From assembly GCF_001514215.1 (NCBI RefSeq), contig NZ_KQ948854.1, positions 228,444-292,443 on the forward strand: a stretch of 64,000 nucleotides of DNA. The letters are read 5' to 3'. Shown here piece by piece: positions 27,258 through 35,949 of this stretch. Source of the stretch: Streptomyces bungoensis (lineage in GTDB: Bacteria; Actinomycetota; Actinomycetes; Streptomycetales; Streptomycetaceae). The notes under the pieces are model-generated. The model was not told where the DNA came from. It searched no databases and saw nothing but the letters and a program-made list of their open reading frames with translations. Within the stretch, counting starts at the first letter, position 1. Each line of letters opens with the position of its first letter. The translations under genes were made by a program, and so were the position numbers.

Positions 27258-27992
27258 GTGAGGAGAACGCTCGTCCGCTGGGTCCGCGCCGAGTGGGGAC
27301 TGCTGTACGTCACCGTGCGCGAGCCCCTGCGGGGGCGGGGTCCGCGGGCGGTGCCGATGACGCTCGGCGCGGTGTGCCTGACGGCGCTGCTGCAGTTCGC
27401 GCAGAACCAGCCCTGGGGCTACCGGCTCGTGCAGGAGGTGGGTGGCGTGCGGGCCCGGGACCCGCTGGGGCCGGCCCTGCTGCGCACCCCGCTGTCGCTG
27501 TTCGTCCCGGCGCTGGACCTGCCCGTGTGGGGGGCGCTCGTCCAGATCCTGTGCGTGTTCGGGATCGCGGAGATCTGCCTGGGCTGGTGGCGGACGCTGG
27601 CCCTCGCGTACGTGGCCACGCTCGCCGGGACGCTGTACGCGCGCGCCGGCATCGCGCTCGGCCCGCACTCCGCGCTCGGCCTGGCCGGCTCGGACGCGCG
27701 GGTGGTGGACACCGGGCCCTCGGCGGCCGTGGTGGGTCTCGCCGTCTTCGTGGCGTGGCGGTACGGCGCCTACGTCACGGCGGGTGCGGTGAGCGCGGCC
27801 ATAGTGACCGAGGTGCTGCTCAAGGAGAACCTGGCGGGCCGCGAGCACCTGGCCGCGCTGACGACCGCGGGAGCACTGTGCCTGGCCGGCGCGGCACGAC
27901 GCCGGTACGGCGGCCACCGGCCGCCACACGGTCAGCGGTCGCCGCTCACCCCGACCGGGCGGAAGTCGGACCTGCCCCCGATCCAGTCCTGA
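27258..27992 (+). CDS. Rhomboid-like multi-span membrane protein with an odd C-terminal tail
   Basis: 244 aa, GTG start 7 nt after the lysyltransferase stop. Five to six hydrophobic segments. GPSAAVVGL resembles the rhomboid GxSG loop but with Ala in the last position; a His occurs later (GREHLAAL). It could be an active or an inactive rhomboid. The last 25 residues or so (GGHRPPHGQRSPLTPTGRKS onward) are unlike the rest and are read from DNA that is, on the other strand, a decayed copy of the neighbouring gene's 3' end. Confidence 0.75.
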   Translation: MRRTLVRWVRAEWGLLYVTVREPLRGRGPRAVPMTLGAVCLTALLQFAQNQPWGYRLVQEVGGVRARDPLGPALLRTPLSLFVPALDLPVWGALVQILCVFGIAEICLGWWRTLALAYVATLAGTLYARAGIALGPHSALGLAGSDARVVDTGPSAAVVGLAVFVAWRYGAYVTAGAVSAAIVTEVLLKENLAGREHLAALTTAGALCLAGAARRRYGGHRPPHGQRSPLTPTGRKSDLPPIQS

Positions 27993-28090
27993 ACGGTGCG
28001 CCGGGGCCCGGACCGGCGGCGGTCGTGGCGGCAGCCACGGAGCAGCGACCGGCCCGGCCGCGGCGCCGGCGGCAGCGCGATCAGCGGCGG
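27921..28090. repeat. Decayed duplicate of the 3' end of the gene at 28193-28957
   Basis: 27921-28034 aligns with 28182-28295 at an offset of 261 nt with few differences, and similarity continues weakly to about 28090/28351. On the minus strand it would encode a variant of the DRRWSGPRRAVQDWIGGKPD tail. A shorter core, CACCCCGACCGGGCG, also recurs at about 28097 and 28153. It overlaps the end of the rhomboid-like gene. Confidence 0.8.
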
Positions 28091-28192
28091 CCGCCCACCC
28101 CGACCGGGCGCGGGCCCGGGGCCGACTGCGACACGGTCAGTGGTAGCCGACCACCCCGACCGGGCGCGGTCACGAGGTCGGCCGCCACACGG

Positions 28193-28957
28193 TCAGCGGT
28201 CGTGGGCCGCCCCGACCGGGCGGGGGTCGGGCTTGCCGCCGATCCAGTCCTGGACGGCGCGGCGGGGGCCGGACCAGCGGCGGTCGTGGCGGTAGGCGCG
28301 CAGTACGGACCGGGCGCGGGCGCGGGGCCGGCGGCGGTAGCAGCGGCGGGCCCAGGGGGAGCCGGGGCGGGCCAGGCGGACGGCGCCGAAGAGGGCGATC
28401 AGGGGCACGACCACTCCGAAGACCGCGAGGCGGGCCTTGCCCTTGCCCAGGCAGACGAGGGAGAAGAGGAAGTTCACGGCGATGGTGGCGATGACGCCGC
28501 CTCGGTCCTGCAGCTCCTCCTGGGTCATGTCGTTGACGCCGAACGGCACGAAACCGGCCAGCAGCAGGCCGACCAGGGCGGCGGTGAGCACCACGACCTC
28601 GACGCTCTTGCGGCCCTCCTCGCTCCAGTACACGTCGTCCAGGTGCAGGATCAGCGCGAACTCGTCCAGGACCAGCCCGGCGCCCACGCCGAAGACGACC
28701 GCGGCCACCGCCCCACCGGCGCCGTGCCGGTCGGCGGCCACGGCGCCGAAGCCGCCGACGACGGTGAGGACGACACCGGGGACCACGTGGTGGATGTGCA
28801 GCCCGCCCGCCTTGACGTTGCCGAACGGGCCCCGGCCGGCCCGGATCAGCCGGGTGATGACCCGGGTGACCACGAAGGTGATCACGAAGGCGCCGAGGGC
28901 CAGCAGCAGCGGGAGTTTGCCCGGCTCCAGGATGTTCCGCTCCCACCAGTGCCCCAT
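28193..28957 (-). CDS. Multi-span membrane protein of unknown function
   Basis: 254 aa. Five or more helices: about 15-38, 55-75, 80-100, 125-148, 165-185 and 188-205. The loop GGLHIHHVVPGVVL has a His-x-His-His cluster, and DEFALILHLDDVYWSEEGRK is a conserved-looking acidic segment. The C-terminus is Arg-rich. The ATG follows TAATGT by exactly 6 nt (leaderless type) and is divergent from cobS. Its 3' end has been duplicated downstream. No biochemical role recognised. Confidence 0.85.
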   Translation of the reverse strand: MGHWWERNILEPGKLPLLLALGAFVITFVVTRVITRLIRAGRGPFGNVKAGGLHIHHVVPGVVLTVVGGFGAVAADRHGAGGAVAAVVFGVGAGLVLDEFALILHLDDVYWSEEGRKSVEVVVLTAALVGLLLAGFVPFGVNDMTQEELQDRGGVIATIAVNFLFSLVCLGKGKARLAVFGVVVPLIALFGAVRLARPGSPWARRCYRRRPRARARSVLRAYRHDRRWSGPRRAVQDWIGGKPDPRPVGAAHDR

Positions 28958-29036
28958 ATGCGCACATTACCCGTAATTGCCGCGCACGCTTCGGCCCGGG
29001 GCGCTCCGGCCCCCGACCGACCGGTAACCTGCGCCG

Positions 29037-29822
29037 GTGCTCAGGACCTCACCTCTCGACGGCCTCCGCTTCGCCTTCGGCACGCTCTCCGTCCTGCCCG
29101 TCCGGGTGCGCCGGTGGGACCGGGAGGCCGCCCGCGGGGGCATGCTGAGCGCCCCGGTGGTCGGGCTGGCCGTCGGCGGCTCGGCGGCGGCGCTCGGGCT
29201 GCTGCTGCTCGCCCTGGGCGCCGGCGCGCCGCTCGCCGCCGTCGCCTCCGCCGCCGTACCCGCCGCGCTCACCCGCGGCCTGCACCTGGACGGGCTCGCC
29301 GACACCGCCGACGGGCTGGGCAGCGGCAAGCCCGCCGAGGACGCGCTGCGGATCATGAAGCAGTCGGACATCGGGCCGTTCGGGGTGCTCACCCTCGTCC
29401 TGGTGCTGCTGGCCCAGATCGCCGCGCTCACGCAGCTGTACGCCGGCTCCTGGACGCGGGGCGCCCTCGCGGCGGTGACCTCGGCGGTCGCGGCCCGGCT
29501 GGCGCTCACCCTGGCCGCGCGGACCGGCGTGCCGGCCGCCCGCCCGGAGGGGCTGGGGGCGGCGGTCGCCGGCGTGGTGCCGGTGCCCGGCGCGCTGGCC
29601 GTCACCGCCGTCTGCACGGCCGCGGCGGCCGCCTGGGGCGTGCTCCTCGGCCCGTACGGGGCACTGCGCGCCGCGGCCGCGGTCCTGCTCGCCCTGGCCG
29701 CCGCCGACCTGCTGCTGCGGCGCTGCACCCGCCGGTTCGGCGGGGTCACCGGCGACGTCTTCGGCGCCCTGGCCGAGACGGCCGCGACGGCGGCCCTCGT
29801 GGTCCTGTCGCTCGGCGGTTAG
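29037..29822 (+). CDS. cobS: Adenosylcobinamide-GDP ribazoletransferase (cobalamin synthase)
   Basis: 261 aa integral membrane enzyme that joins GDP-cobinamide to alpha-ribazole. The acidic active-site motif is GLHLDGLADTADGLGSG followed by ALRIMKQSDIGPFG. About six to seven helices; the C-terminal GGVTGDVFGALAETAAT is typical. The GTG lies 6 nt after TAACCT, so it is probably leaderless. With CobU and CobT this completes the late cobalamin steps in the window. Confidence 0.95.
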   Translation: MLRTSPLDGLRFAFGTLSVLPVRVRRWDREAARGGMLSAPVVGLAVGGSAAALGLLLLALGAGAPLAAVASAAVPAALTRGLHLDGLADTADGLGSGKPAEDALRIMKQSDIGPFGVLTLVLVLLAQIAALTQLYAGSWTRGALAAVTSAVAARLALTLAARTGVPAARPEGLGAAVAGVVPVPGALAVTAVCTAAAAAWGVLLGPYGALRAAAAVLLALAAADLLLRRCTRRFGGVTGDVFGALAETAATAALVVLSLGG

Positions 29823-29870
29823 GCTCTGCGCCCGTACCCGGACACGACGGGACGATGGGGGGGACCTTCC

Positions 29871-30479
29871 GTGTTCACACTGCGCCGCGCCCTGGCCTGG
29901 TTCGTCGACTTCGCCCTGGTGGCGGCGGCCGCCTGGCTGCTCGCCGCCCTCACCTTCCACCGCGTCACCGCGCTCGTCACCGACGTGCCGGACCTCGCCA
30001 CGCGCGGCGGCTTCGACCTGCTCACCTCGCGCGGTGACGTCGTCGGCGCCTCCGAGACGGTCGGGCTGTCGCTGTGGGACAGCGCGGTGCTGGACGTCGA
30101 GGAGGCCTTCGGGGCGCTGGTCGTCGTCACGTTCCTGTACCAGTGGGGCACGCTCGCGCTGCTGGGCCGGACCCTCGGCAAGGGCGTGCTCGGCCTGCGG
30201 GTCAGCCCGCGCCTGTCCCGCCACGCCCTGCGCCGGGCCGCCGTCACCACCGTCGCGGACGTCGCCGTGTACGCCCTGGCCTGCGTGCTGCTGCTGGAGG
30301 GCGAGTTCCTGCTGTCGGTGCTGGTGTGGGCGGTGGCGGTGCTGCTGTTCCTCGTCAACGCGCTGCCCGTCCTCTTTCCCGGCCGCCGCTCGCTGGCCGA
30401 CCGGCTGGCGGGGACCTCGGTCGAGGCGGCGCTGCGGCCGGCGGAGCCCGCGCCGTGGGGCGGCGTTCCCCAGGGCTGA
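29871..30479 (+). CDS. RDD-family membrane protein
   Basis: 202 aa with RDD-type features: an N-terminal Arg before the first helix (RRALAWFVDFALVAAAAW), GRTLGKGVLGLRV in the middle loop and SLADRLAGT near the end. Four hydrophobic segments. GGGGGGA precedes the GTG start. It begins 48 nt after cobS on the same strand. RDD proteins are poorly characterised; some act in ion or solute transport. A second RDD gene is at 54819. Confidence 0.88.
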   Translation: MFTLRRALAWFVDFALVAAAAWLLAALTFHRVTALVTDVPDLATRGGFDLLTSRGDVVGASETVGLSLWDSAVLDVEEAFGALVVVTFLYQWGTLALLGRTLGKGVLGLRVSPRLSRHALRRAAVTTVADVAVYALACVLLLEGEFLLSVLVWAVAVLLFLVNALPVLFPGRRSLADRLAGTSVEAALRPAEPAPWGGVPQG

Positions 30480-30684
30480 GCGCCGAGCGAGCGTGACGAG
30501 GACCACCCACGGGCATGAGCGAACGGGCGTACGCGCGTAGTCTCGTCCCGGGTGTTCGCCGACAGGGTGAAACCCCCGGTGCCATGTACACCCAGGCGTG
30601 GACCTAGGGTCGGCTCTCGGGCCCGGTCGACCCACCCCTCATCGGCCAACAGCAACTTCACATCGGAAGCGAGATCCCACCACC

Positions 30685-32229
30685 GTGACTGCTCTGACTC
30701 TCAGCACCTCCGCGGCGCCCGGCCTGCGGGCCGACGCGATCGTGATCGGTGTCGCCAAGGGCGCCGAGGGCCCCGTTGCCGCCCCCGGCGCCGAGGCCGT
30801 GGACAAGGCGTACGACGGCAGGCTGGCCGGCGTCCTCGAGACCCTCGGCGCCTCGGGTGCCGAGGGCGAGCTGACGAAGCTGCCCGCCCCGTCCGGCTTC
30901 AAGGCGCCGCTGGTCGTGGCAGTGGGCCTGGGCGCGGAGCCGGACGGCAAGGACGCGGACGCCGGGTACGACGCCGAGGCGCTGCGCAAGGCGGCGGGCG
31001 TGGCCGCCCGGGCCCTCGCCGGCTGCCGCAAGGCCGCGTTCGCCCTGCCCGTGGACGGTCCCGGCGCCCTCGGCGCGATCGGCGAGGGCGTGCTGCTCGG
31101 CGCGTACTCCTTCGACACGTACAAGGACACCGCCAAGGACGCCAAGAACGGCAAGGCGAAGAACGGCAAGGGCCCGCTGGCCGAGGCCGTGCTGCTCGGC
31201 GGCAAGCCGCGCGACGCCGCCCACAAGGCGGCCCTCGTCCGCGCCGCCGCCGTCTGCGAGGAGCTCAACCGCGCCCGCGACCTGGTCAACACCCCGCCGA
31301 ACGACCTCACCCCGCAGGCGTTCGCGGCCATCGCCCAGGGCGCGGCCAAGGAGCACGGCATCAAGGTGCAGGTGCTCGACGACAAGGCCCTCGTCAAGGG
31401 CGGCTACGGCGGCCTCCTGGGCGTCGGCGGCGGCTCCGAGGCCACCCCGCGCCTGGTCAAGCTGTCGTACACGCACGCCAAGGCCGACAAGCACCTCGCG
31501 TTCGTCGGCAAGGGCATCACCTACGACTCGGGCGGCATCTCCCTGAAGCCGGCCGGCCACAACGAGACGATGAAGTGCGACATGAGCGGTGCCGCCGCCG
31601 TGTTCGCCGCCGTCGTCGCCGCCGCCCGGCTGGGCCTGCGGGTCAACGTCACCGGGTGGCTGGCGCTCGCCGAGAACATGCCGTCCGGCTCGGCCGTGCG
31701 CCCGGGTGACGTGCTGCGCATGTACAGCGGCAAGACCGTCGAGGTGCTCAACACCGACGCCGAGGGCCGGCTGGTGCTCGCCGACGCCCTGTGGGCGGCC
31801 TCGCTGGAGAAGCCGGACGCGATCGTGGACGTCGCGACGCTGACCGGCGCGATGATGCTGGCGCTGGGCAGCCGGACGTTCGGCGTCATGGCGAACGACG
31901 ACTCGTTCCGCACGGCGGTGTACGAGGCCGCGGACGAGGTCGGCGAGCCGGCCTGGCCGATGCCGCTGCCGGAGCACCTGCGCAAGGGGATGGACTCCTC
32001 CGTCGCCGACATCGCGAACATGGGCGAGCGGATGGGCGGCGGCCTGGTCGCCGGCCTGTTCCTGCGCGAGTTCGTGGGCGAGGGCATCACCTGGGCGCAC
32101 CTGGACATCGCCGGGCCCGCGTTCAACGAGGGTGGCCCGTTCGGGTACACGCCCAAGGGCGGTACGGGGTCGGCCGTGCGCACGCTGGTGCGGCTCGCGG
32201 AGCTGACCGCCGCCGGCGACCTGGGCTGA
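30685..32229 (+). CDS. pepA: Leucyl aminopeptidase (M17)
   Basis: 514 aa. Cytosolic two-metal aminopeptidase. The M17 signature NTDAEGRLVLADAL is present, with the metal/bicarbonate region GKGITYDSGGISLKPAGHNE and KCDMSGAAAV. The N-terminal third is the variable domain and contains a Lys/Asn/Gly-rich insert (KDAKNGKAKNGKG). The start is taken at GTG 30685 (MTALTLSTSAAPGL); the upstream in-frame GTG at 30598 would add unsupported sequence. Confidence 0.95.
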   Translation: MTALTLSTSAAPGLRADAIVIGVAKGAEGPVAAPGAEAVDKAYDGRLAGVLETLGASGAEGELTKLPAPSGFKAPLVVAVGLGAEPDGKDADAGYDAEALRKAAGVAARALAGCRKAAFALPVDGPGALGAIGEGVLLGAYSFDTYKDTAKDAKNGKAKNGKGPLAEAVLLGGKPRDAAHKAALVRAAAVCEELNRARDLVNTPPNDLTPQAFAAIAQGAAKEHGIKVQVLDDKALVKGGYGGLLGVGGGSEATPRLVKLSYTHAKADKHLAFVGKGITYDSGGISLKPAGHNETMKCDMSGAAAVFAAVVAAARLGLRVNVTGWLALAENMPSGSAVRPGDVLRMYSGKTVEVLNTDAEGRLVLADALWAASLEKPDAIVDVATLTGAMMLALGSRTFGVMANDDSFRTAVYEAADEVGEPAWPMPLPEHLRKGMDSSVADIANMGERMGGGLVAGLFLREFVGEGITWAHLDIAGPAFNEGGPFGYTPKGGTGSAVRTLVRLAELTAAGDLG

Positions 32230-32287
32230 GGTTTCGCCTGAGGACCCGGTCCGGGCCGTAGTACGGCGGCCGCAGGGGCGTGGGGGC

Positions 32288-32315
32288 TGTTCGCGCAGTT
32301 CCCCGCGCCCCTTCA
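32288..32315. repeat. Dispersed GC-rich repeat, copy 4
   Basis: TGTTCGCGCAGTTCCCCGCG followed by CCCCTTCA, between pepA and lpd on the same strand. It shares the core GCGCAGTTCCCCGCGCCCC with the copy at 23134. Confidence 0.8.
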
Positions 32316-32490
32316 CCTGTACGTGGGGTGTCTCACACTCCATCCCGGCGTCTCGTCCGCCTCGAACAAGTGCAAAGATGGAGCCCGGCAGGACAGGGCC
32401 CCCACCGAAGGGCCGAAGCATCAAGCGGCCGGACACCAGCCGCCAGCCGGTCATCGGAGACCGGCGGCGCACATGCATGGAGGACGTGAC

Positions 32491-33879
32491 GTGGCGAACG
32501 ACGCCAGCACCGTTTTCGACCTAGTGATCCTCGGCGGTGGTAGCGGTGGTTACGCCGCGGCCCTGCGCGGGGCGCAGCTGGGCCTGGACGTCGCCCTGAT
32601 CGAGAAGGACAAGGTCGGCGGCACCTGCCTGCACAAGGGTTGCATCCCCACCAAGGCCCTGCTCCACGCGGGCGAGATCGCCGACCAGGCCCGCGAGAGC
32701 GAGCAGTTCGGCGTCAAGGCCACCTTCGAGGGCATCGACGTGCCGGCCGTCCAGAAGTACAAGGACGACGTCATCTCGGGCCTGTACAAGGGCCTCCAGG
32801 GGCTCATCGCCTCCCGGAAGGTGACGTACATCGAGGGTGAGGGCCGGCTGTCCTCCCCCACCTCCGTCGACGTGGGCGGCCAGCGGGTGCAGGGACGCCA
32901 CGTGCTCCTCGCCACCGGCTCCGTGCCGAAGTCGCTGCCGGGCCTGGAGATCGACGGCAACCGCATCATCTCCTCCGACCACGCCCTCGTCCTGGACCGC
33001 GTGCCGAAGTCCGCGATCATCCTCGGCGGCGGTGTCATCGGCGTCGAGTTCGCCTCGGCGTGGAAGTCCTTCGGTGCCGACATCACCGTCATCGAGGGCC
33101 TGAAGCACCTCGTCCCGGTCGAGGACGAGAACTCCTCGAAGCTGCTGGAGCGCGCGTTCCGCAAGCGCGGGATCAAGTTCAACCTCGGCACCTTCTTCCA
33201 GAAGGCCGAGTACACGCAGGACGGCGTGAAGGTCACCCTGGCGGACGGCAAGGAGTTCGAGGCCGAGCTCCTCCTCGTCGCCGTCGGCCGCGGCCCGGTC
33301 TCCCAGGGCCTGGGCTACGAGGAGGCCGGGGTCGCCATGGACCGCGGCTACGTCCTCGTCGACGAGTACATGCGCACCAACGTCCCGACCATCTCCGCCG
33401 TCGGTGACCTGGTCCCGACGCTCCAGCTCGCGCACGTCGGCTTCGCCGAGGGCATCCTGGTGGCGGAGCGTCTGGCCGGTCTGAAGGTCGTTCCGATCGA
33501 CTACGACGGTGTCCCGCGGGTGACGTACTGCCACCCGGAGGTCGCCTCCGTCGGCATCACCGAGGCCAAGGCCAAGGAGATCTACGGCGCGGACAAGGTC
33601 GTCGCCCTGAAGTACAACCTGGCGGGCAACGGAAAGAGCAAGATCCTCAAGACCGCGGGCGAGATCAAGCTCGTCCAGGTCAAGGACGGTGCCGTGGTCG
33701 GCGTCCACATGGTCGGCGACCGCATGGGCGAGCAGGTCGGCGAAGCCCAGCTGATCTACAACTGGGAGGCGCTGCCGGCCGAGGTGGCCCAGCTCGTCCA
33801 CGCCCACCCGACGCAGAACGAGGCGCTCGGCGAGGCCCACCTGGCACTGGCCGGCAAGCCCCTGCACTCCCACGACTGA
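32491..33879 (+). CDS. lpd: Dihydrolipoyl dehydrogenase (E3)
   Basis: 462 aa from GTG 32491 with GGAGG upstream. FAD-binding ILGGGSGGYAAALRGAQL, redox disulfide GGTCLHKGCIPTKALL, NAD-binding IILGGGVIGVEFASAW, and the C-terminal catalytic His-Glu dyad HAHPTQNEALGEAH. It reoxidises the lipoyl arms of the 2-oxo acid dehydrogenase complexes. sucB begins 61 nt downstream on the same strand, so the two are a likely operon. Confidence 0.97.
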   Translation: MANDASTVFDLVILGGGSGGYAAALRGAQLGLDVALIEKDKVGGTCLHKGCIPTKALLHAGEIADQARESEQFGVKATFEGIDVPAVQKYKDDVISGLYKGLQGLIASRKVTYIEGEGRLSSPTSVDVGGQRVQGRHVLLATGSVPKSLPGLEIDGNRIISSDHALVLDRVPKSAIILGGGVIGVEFASAWKSFGADITVIEGLKHLVPVEDENSSKLLERAFRKRGIKFNLGTFFQKAEYTQDGVKVTLADGKEFEAELLLVAVGRGPVSQGLGYEEAGVAMDRGYVLVDEYMRTNVPTISAVGDLVPTLQLAHVGFAEGILVAERLAGLKVVPIDYDGVPRVTYCHPEVASVGITEAKAKEIYGADKVVALKYNLAGNGKSKILKTAGEIKLVQVKDGAVVGVHMVGDRMGEQVGEAQLIYNWEALPAEVAQLVHAHPTQNEALGEAHLALAGKPLHSHD

Positions 33880-33940
33880 GCCTTCGGTCAACGGGCGCGA
33901 CGACACAGACTTCCGTAATTCGTTAGGAGCAACCGAAACC

Positions 33941-35764
33941 ATGGCGGTTTCCGTAACCCTTCCGGCGCTCGGCGAGAGCGTCACCGAGGGCACTGTCACC
34001 CGCTGGCTGAAGGCCGAGGGCGAACGCGTCGAGGCCGACGAGCCGCTGCTCGAGGTCTCGACCGACAAGGTCGACACCGAGATCCCCTCCCCCGCCGCCG
34101 GCGTGCTGGCCTCCATCAAGGTCGCCGAGGACGAGACCGTCGAGGTCGGCGCCGAGCTGGCCGTCATCGACGACGGCTCCGGCGCCCCCGCGGCCGCCCC
34201 GGCGCCCGCCGCCGCCGAGGCCCCGGCCCCGGCTCCGGCCGCCGAGCCCGCCCCGGCCGCCCCCTCCACCGAGCAGGCCGCCCCCGCCCCGGCACCGACC
34301 GCCGAGGCCACCGCCGGTGCCTCCGGCGCCGAGGGCACGGACGTGGTCCTGCCCGCGCTCGGTGAGTCCGTCACCGAGGGCACCGTCACCCGCTGGCTGA
34401 AGTCGGTCGGCGACTCCGTCGAGGCCGACGAGCCGCTGCTCGAGGTCTCCACGGACAAGGTCGACACCGAGATCCCGGCGCCCGCCTCCGGCGTGCTGCT
34501 GGAGATCGTGGTGAACGAGGACGAGACCGCCGAGGTCGGCGCCAAGCTCGCCGTCATCGGCGCCCCCGGTGCCGCGCCCGCCGCCGCCCCGGCCCCGGCC
34601 GCCCCGGCCCCGGCGCCCGCCGCCGCTGCCCCGGCCGCCCCCGCGGCTCCGGCCGCGCCTGCCGCGCCCGCCCCGGCCCCGGCCGCCCCGCAGGCGCCGA
34701 CGGCTCCGGCTCCGCAGCAGGTCGAGACCCCGGCCCCCGAGCCGGTCCCGGCCGCCCCGGCGCCCGCCCCGGCCCCGGCTCCGGTCACCCCGGCGACCGC
34801 GCCCACCTCGCCGACCGCCACCCAGGCGACCGACGAGGGCGCCTACGTCACCCCGCTGGTGCGCAAGCTCGCCGCCGAGAACGGCGTCGACCTGTCCACC
34901 GTCAAGGGCACCGGCGTCGGCGGCCGCATCCGCAAGCAGGACGTCATCGCCGCCGCCGAGGCCGCCAAGGCCGCCGCCGCTGCCCCGGCTCCGGCCGCCG
35001 CCGCGCCCGCCGCGAAGAAGGCCCCGGTCCTCGAGGCCTCCCCGCTGCGCGGCCAGACCGTCAAGATGCCGCGCATCCGCAAGGTCATCGGCGACAACAT
35101 GGTCAAGGCGCTGCACGAGCAGGCACAGCTGTCCTCGGTGGTCGAGGTCGACGTGACCCGCCTGATGAAGCTGCGCGCCCGGGCGAAGGACTCCTTCGCG
35201 GCCCGCGAGGGCGTCAAGCTCTCCCCGATGCCGTTCTTCGTCAAGGCCGCCGCCCAGGCGCTGAAGGCCCACCCGGTCGTCAACGCGCGGATCAACGAGG
35301 CCGAGGGGACCATCACCTACTTCGACACCGAGAACATCGGTATCGCGGTGGACTCCGAGAAGGGCCTGATGACCCCGGTCATCAAGAACGCCGGTGACCT
35401 CAACCTCGCCGGCATCGCCAAGGCCACGGCCGAGCTGGCGGGCAAGGTCCGGGGCAACAAGATCACCCCTGACGAGCTGTCCGGCGCGACCTTCACCATC
35501 TCCAACACCGGTTCGCGCGGCGCGCTGTTCGACACGATCATCGTGCCGCCGGGCCAGGTCGGGATCCTCGGCATCGGTGCCACGGTCAAGCGTCCGGCCG
35601 TCATCGAGACCGAGGAGGGCACGGTCATCGGCGTCCGCGACATGACCTACCTGACCCTCTCCTACGACCACCGCCTGGTCGACGGCGCCGACGCGGCCCG
35701 TTACCTGACGGCGGTCAAGGCGATCCTCGAGGCCGGCGAGTTCGAGGTCGAACTCGGCCTCTGA
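33941..35764 (+). CDS. sucB: Dihydrolipoamide acyl/succinyltransferase (E2) with two lipoyl domains
   Basis: 607 aa. Two nearly identical lipoyl domains at about 1-78 and 128-205, each with the lysine in STDKVDTEIP; long Ala/Pro linkers; E3-binding domain at about 303-341 (TPLVRKLAAENGVDL); catalytic domain from about 375 with YDHRLVDGADAARYL. It is the only E2 in the window, with aceE (an E1) and lpd (E3) nearby, so it may serve more than one complex. In actinobacteria an E2 of this type is shared between pyruvate and oxoglutarate dehydrogenases. GGAGC lies upstream of the ATG. Confidence 0.94.
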   Translation: MAVSVTLPALGESVTEGTVTRWLKAEGERVEADEPLLEVSTDKVDTEIPSPAAGVLASIKVAEDETVEVGAELAVIDDGSGAPAAAPAPAAAEAPAPAPAAEPAPAAPSTEQAAPAPAPTAEATAGASGAEGTDVVLPALGESVTEGTVTRWLKSVGDSVEADEPLLEVSTDKVDTEIPAPASGVLLEIVVNEDETAEVGAKLAVIGAPGAAPAAAPAPAAPAPAPAAAAPAAPAAPAAPAAPAPAPAAPQAPTAPAPQQVETPAPEPVPAAPAPAPAPAPVTPATAPTSPTATQATDEGAYVTPLVRKLAAENGVDLSTVKGTGVGGRIRKQDVIAAAEAAKAAAAAPAPAAAAPAAKKAPVLEASPLRGQTVKMPRIRKVIGDNMVKALHEQAQLSSVVEVDVTRLMKLRARAKDSFAAREGVKLSPMPFFVKAAAQALKAHPVVNARINEAEGTITYFDTENIGIAVDSEKGLMTPVIKNAGDLNLAGIAKATAELAGKVRGNKITPDELSGATFTISNTGSRGALFDTIIVPPGQVGILGIGATVKRPAVIETEEGTVIGVRDMTYLTLSYDHRLVDGADAARYLTAVKAILEAGEFEVELGL

Positions 35765-35782
35765 GCCGCCTGAGCAGGCAGT

Positions 35783-35820
35783 ACGGCGCCCCGTCCGGGC
35801 TTTCCCGGGCGGGGCGCCGT
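35783..35820 (+). terminator. 17-bp hairpin after sucB
   Basis: ACGGCGCCCCGTCCGGG (35783-35799) pairs with CCCGGGCGGGGCGCCGT (35804-35820) with one G-T pair and a CTTT loop. It lies 19 nt past the sucB stop and separates lpd-sucB from the GntR gene. Confidence 0.9.
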
Positions 35821-35913
35821 CGTTGCGTCACGGGCGGCCGCGCCCCCGTGTGCGCCTCGTCTCACCTGCGCGAAAGGACCCCCGCCCACTCTCCCCGAAC
35901 CGCCGCCCGGCCG

Positions 35914-35925
35914 TATTGTCTAAAC
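35914..35925 (+). promoter_or_regulatory. Likely -10 and possible GntR half-operator
   Basis: TATTGT (35914-35919) is a good -10 box about 30 nt before the GntR start; the overlapping ATTGTCTAAAC resembles half of the TTGTC-GACAA type of GntR operators. Autoregulation is inference. Confidence 0.4.
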
Positions 35926-35949
35926 GTCAGCCCTCCCGAAGGAGCCCTC

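Noticed and set aside
23681..27313. A 1210-codon minus-strand open frame over cobT and the lysyltransferase
   Set aside because: Arg/Pro/Ala-rich low-complexity translation, antisense to clear genes with intact motifs.
30598..30684. Longer pepA start at GTG 30598
   Set aside because: The added residues are unlike M17 N-termini and a TAGGGT box lies just after this codon, so it is probably promoter.
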